A stretch of DNA of 6,925 nt, from positions 1-6,925 of the forward strand of contig CANQRC010000047.1 of the NCBI GenBank assembly GCA_947626155.1. The letters run 5' to 3'. A model generated the notes under the pieces. The model did not search any database. It saw nothing but the letters and a program-made list of their open reading frames with translations, and had not been told where the DNA came from. The translations under genes were made by a program, and so were the position numbers. This stretch comes from an uncultured Clostridia bacterium. GTDB lineage: Bacteria > Bacillota > Clostridia > Christensenellales > UBA1242. How positions within the stretch are numbered: position 1 is the stretch's first letter; every line of letters begins with the position of its first letter. Shown one piece after another: positions 4,730-6,925 of this stretch.

Positions 4730-4768
4730 AGTCTTGTTATATAACTTAGACTACAAGGAGAATACTTT

Positions 4769-6925
4769 ATGAAAGCTAGAAGAAAGACTTTTTTTAGAGG
4801 TTTAGTGCTTGCCATGGCGTTTGCTATGACAATTTTGTGCTTGCCTCTTAATGCTCTAACGGCGTTCGCTTACTTTGAAACTGATGGGCAAATAAACTAC
4901 AATTATCTGCTCATTGGCTCAAACCCTGTAAAAGAGGATGGCGACACTGTGGTGTCAGAGGGCGAAGTTGAAACAACCGTTACAAAAGGCGACACATATT
5001 ACATTCCTTTTGCATATGTTGGCGGTCAAAAAGACAAAATCTTGGGCAGGACAACAGAAGATGAAAAGATTAAAAACGCCGCTGTAACCGTAATCTACAA
5101 CACAACTGTTTTGAGCGCTGATAAAGATAACGGCGAAGTTAAGATTTACGAAAGTGGCGAGGCTGATAAGTATAAGGCTCACTATGGCGAGTTTGTTGCC
5201 GAGAAAGAGGGAACTTATACAATCCGCTATTCTTATGACTATGTTGATGACAACAAGCGCACCTACACAAATTCTTATGAATTGAAAGTTAAGAGCGTTC
5301 TTCCAGACGCAACATTCAATTTTAAGGACAATGCAAGAACATTTGTTCCAAGTATAATTGACCTTAAATGGGCTCACACAAAGAACAAAGATGGTAATGA
5401 CGCTTACCGTGACCTTACTCTTCCTATGCCAGAACTTATTGACGAGGATGGCGAGGTTATTGACCTTTTGGACAAGGCAAAAGAAGATGACAAAATTGAA
5501 AACCACTTTGTAACTGAGTTGCCAGAAGACACAAAAGGACGCTATGTTGTTGTTACTGCAGCAGGCGGCGTTGCGGGCGGAAAGGTTGATGTTAAAAAGG
5601 CTGATCAAAAAGTTGAGGACGGCGAGGGCAGAACTCACGAGGCTGGCGAACTTTACATCTCTGGCGACACCTTCACAGAAGAAAAGTCAGGCGCTTATGA
5701 CTATACAATAAAGTATTCTTATTATGAAAATGGCCAATTTATTGCGGCTACAACAAAAACAACAAAGCTCTACCCAGACTATCAGGGTGGAAATCCTTAT
5801 TACAAAACATATGACCTCAAACTTCAATTTGAAACTTCTTGGGACAGCAATGCAGGAAAGACAGGATATGAGGCTTCTCTTCCAAAGCCAATGGGAATTG
5901 TCACAAATGACGGCGAAGACAAAGAAGTTGACGTTAGATACACTGTAAAAGTTTATTACACCTCAGAGGGAACAGGCGTCGGAGAAGAACTTAGCATTGA
6001 AGACTATGAAGACGTTTTGGAAAAAGATGTTGACAATTGGGTTGAGGACACAAATGAAACTTATGTTTTGAAAGACCCTACAAAGTTTAAGCCTCTCAAA
6101 AACGGAACTTATAACTTTGTTTACACAATTTATGACTTCTATGGACACAAAGTTTCTTCACAAATTGGAACTCGTTATTGGAGAAATATTGTTGATAAAG
6201 ATGCTCCAAAACCAGTTTTGTATGACGCTTCTGACAAAACAGAAGAAAAGACAAATTATGAAGATGTAACTTACAAATTCAAAACTCGCGCAAATCCAAA
6301 CTCAGTTGTTGTTTACGCTATTGGAATTGAAGATAACATCACAACAAACGAAGATTTTCTTACTGAAACGCCAAAAGATTCAAAGAGGAAATTGATCAGA
6401 AGAATTAGAAACGACCAAGAAACAAAGTTTGATATTGAAGAATATAACAACAAAAACTTGGTGTTTAACTATAGGTCAACAACTGAAGAAAGCAATGCTT
6501 ATTCAAGCCTCTTCACAAACAACTTCCTCATTCAACAAAAGAAGAATTATGAAGCATTCAAAAATGATGATGAGGCAAGACAATGGCTTGAACAAAACGG
6601 CTACTTGATTGTTTTGGACAACGCAAACGCAGAACACTTGTTTAACTTGTTTGCAAAGGAAAGCAGCAACATCTTCACACAAATTCTGACTGAAGAAAAT
6701 GGTCTTAAATCAGATCCTACTGCGCTCTATACAGATGCCGCAACATTCAAGCAATTCTTGGCAAATATAACAAAAGCTGATGCAACTGATGGCGAAAAAG
6801 ACACGCTTAAAAAGTTTAAAGCAGCGCTTGAGAAAGTTGGATTTGCTTATCTTCCAATGGACACCACTTTTGGTGCAACCACAAATGGTGTTACTGAATA
6901 TGATAACAACATCAAGGGTATGGGC
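4769..6925 (+). CDS. Large secreted protein with Ig-like modules (3' end outside window)
   Basis: The reading frame opens at ATG 4769, eight bases after AAGGAG (4755-4760), and stays open to the window end (719 codons). Residues 1-34 form a Sec signal peptide: basic start (KARRK), hydrophobic core, and a likely signal peptidase I site after AFA (32-34). The Cys at 24 lacks a proper lipobox, so it is not an obvious lipoprotein. The visible mature chain is rich in Asp, Glu, Lys, Thr and Tyr and has no Cys. Three similar beta-strand segments suggest Ig-like modules: GTYTIRYSYDY (148-158), GAYDYTIKYSYYENG (308-322) and GTYNFVYTIYDFYGHK (446-461), the last followed by VDKDAPKP, a usual inter-domain linker style in bacterial surface proteins. 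Residues after about 490 are unrecognised. It is probably exported and cell-surface associated; any anchor (LPXTG, SLH or membrane segment) would lie beyond the window. The specific function is unknown. Confidence 0.88.
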   Translation, partial: MKARRKTFFRGLVLAMAFAMTILCLPLNALTAFAYFETDGQINYNYLLIGSNPVKEDGDTVVSEGEVETTVTKGDTYYIPFAYVGGQKDKILGRTTEDEKIKNAAVTVIYNTTVLSADKDNGEVKIYESGEADKYKAHYGEFVAEKEGTYTIRYSYDYVDDNKRTYTNSYELKVKSVLPDATFNFKDNARTFVPSIIDLKWAHTKNKDGNDAYRDLTLPMPELIDEDGEVIDLLDKAKEDDKIENHFVTELPEDTKGRYVVVTAAGGVAGGKVDVKKADQKVEDGEGRTHEAGELYISGDTFTEEKSGAYDYTIKYSYYENGQFIAATTKTTKLYPDYQGGNPYYKTYDLKLQFETSWDSNAGKTGYEASLPKPMGIVTNDGEDKEVDVRYTVKVYYTSEGTGVGEELSIEDYEDVLEKDVDNWVEDTNETYVLKDPTKFKPLKNGTYNFVYTIYDFYGHKVSSQIGTRYWRNIVDKDAPKPVLYDASDKTEEKTNYEDVTYKFKTRANPNSVVVYAIGIEDNITTNEDFLTETPKDSKRKLIRRIRNDQETKFDIEEYNNKNLVFNYRSTTEESNAYSSLFTNNFLIQQKKNYEAFKNDDEARQWLEQNGYLIVLDNANAEHLFNLFAKESSNIFTQILTEENGLKSDPTALYTDAATFKQFLANITKADATDGEKDTLKKFKAALEKVGFAYLPMDTTFGATTNGVTEYDNNIKGMG

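Noticed and set aside
4955..5638. 227-codon open frame on the minus strand
   Set aside because: It is opposite the large secreted protein frame, which has a promoter, ribosome binding site and signal peptide. The antisense frame is rich in Cys, Asn and Phe as expected of a shadow.
1..6925. Alternative genetic code (TGA read as Trp)
   Set aside because: No TGA stops the complete genes, but all Trp positions seen use TGG and no in-frame TGA is needed in any conserved protein, so nothing supports reassignment.

Overview
The window is AT-rich bacterial DNA with strong GGAGG-type ribosome binding sites, sigma-A-like promoters with 17-base spacing, a zinc-ribbon form of L33 and a Sec signal peptide. 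This suggests a low-GC, Firmicutes-like (Bacillota/Clostridia-type) bacterium, possibly an uncultured gut lineage; that placement is inference. Every complete gene ends in TAA or TAG, and no in-frame TGA is needed, so the standard bacterial code fits.

Left part (1-1471): the 3' end of arginyl-tRNA synthetase (argS) is followed by two small independent units. The first is an unrecognised 51-residue protein (927-1082) with its own strong promoter and intrinsic terminator. The second is a 90-residue HicB-like antitoxin-fold protein (1199-1471) with no HicA toxin beside it.

Centre (1504-4057): this is the conserved transcription/translation/secretion cluster rpmG-secE-nusG-rplK-rplA, all on the plus strand. 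L33 and L11/L1 are large-subunit ribosomal proteins, SecE is a core subunit of the SecYEG translocon, and NusG couples RNA polymerase to elongation, termination and the ribosome. Two regulatory places stand out. One is a terminator-like hairpin overlapping the predicted transcription start of rpmG. The other is a leader before rplK that looks like a mimic of the L1 site on 23S rRNA and would autoregulate rplK-rplA. Between nusG and rplK lies a REP-like inverted pair.

Right part (4058-6925): the rplJ-rplL genes that usually follow rplA are absent here. About 640 bases of GC-richer DNA without a credible gene hold several copies of the same REP-like repeat, in both orientations, and a large dyad. 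Then a new promoter drives a large secreted protein (4769 to beyond the window end; 719 codons visible). It has a signal peptide, Ig-like beta-rich modules and no cysteine in its visible mature part.

I found no convincing new multi-gene system. The best candidates for follow-up are the 51-residue monocistronic protein, the rpmG start-site hairpin, the REP-like repeat family and the large surface protein.
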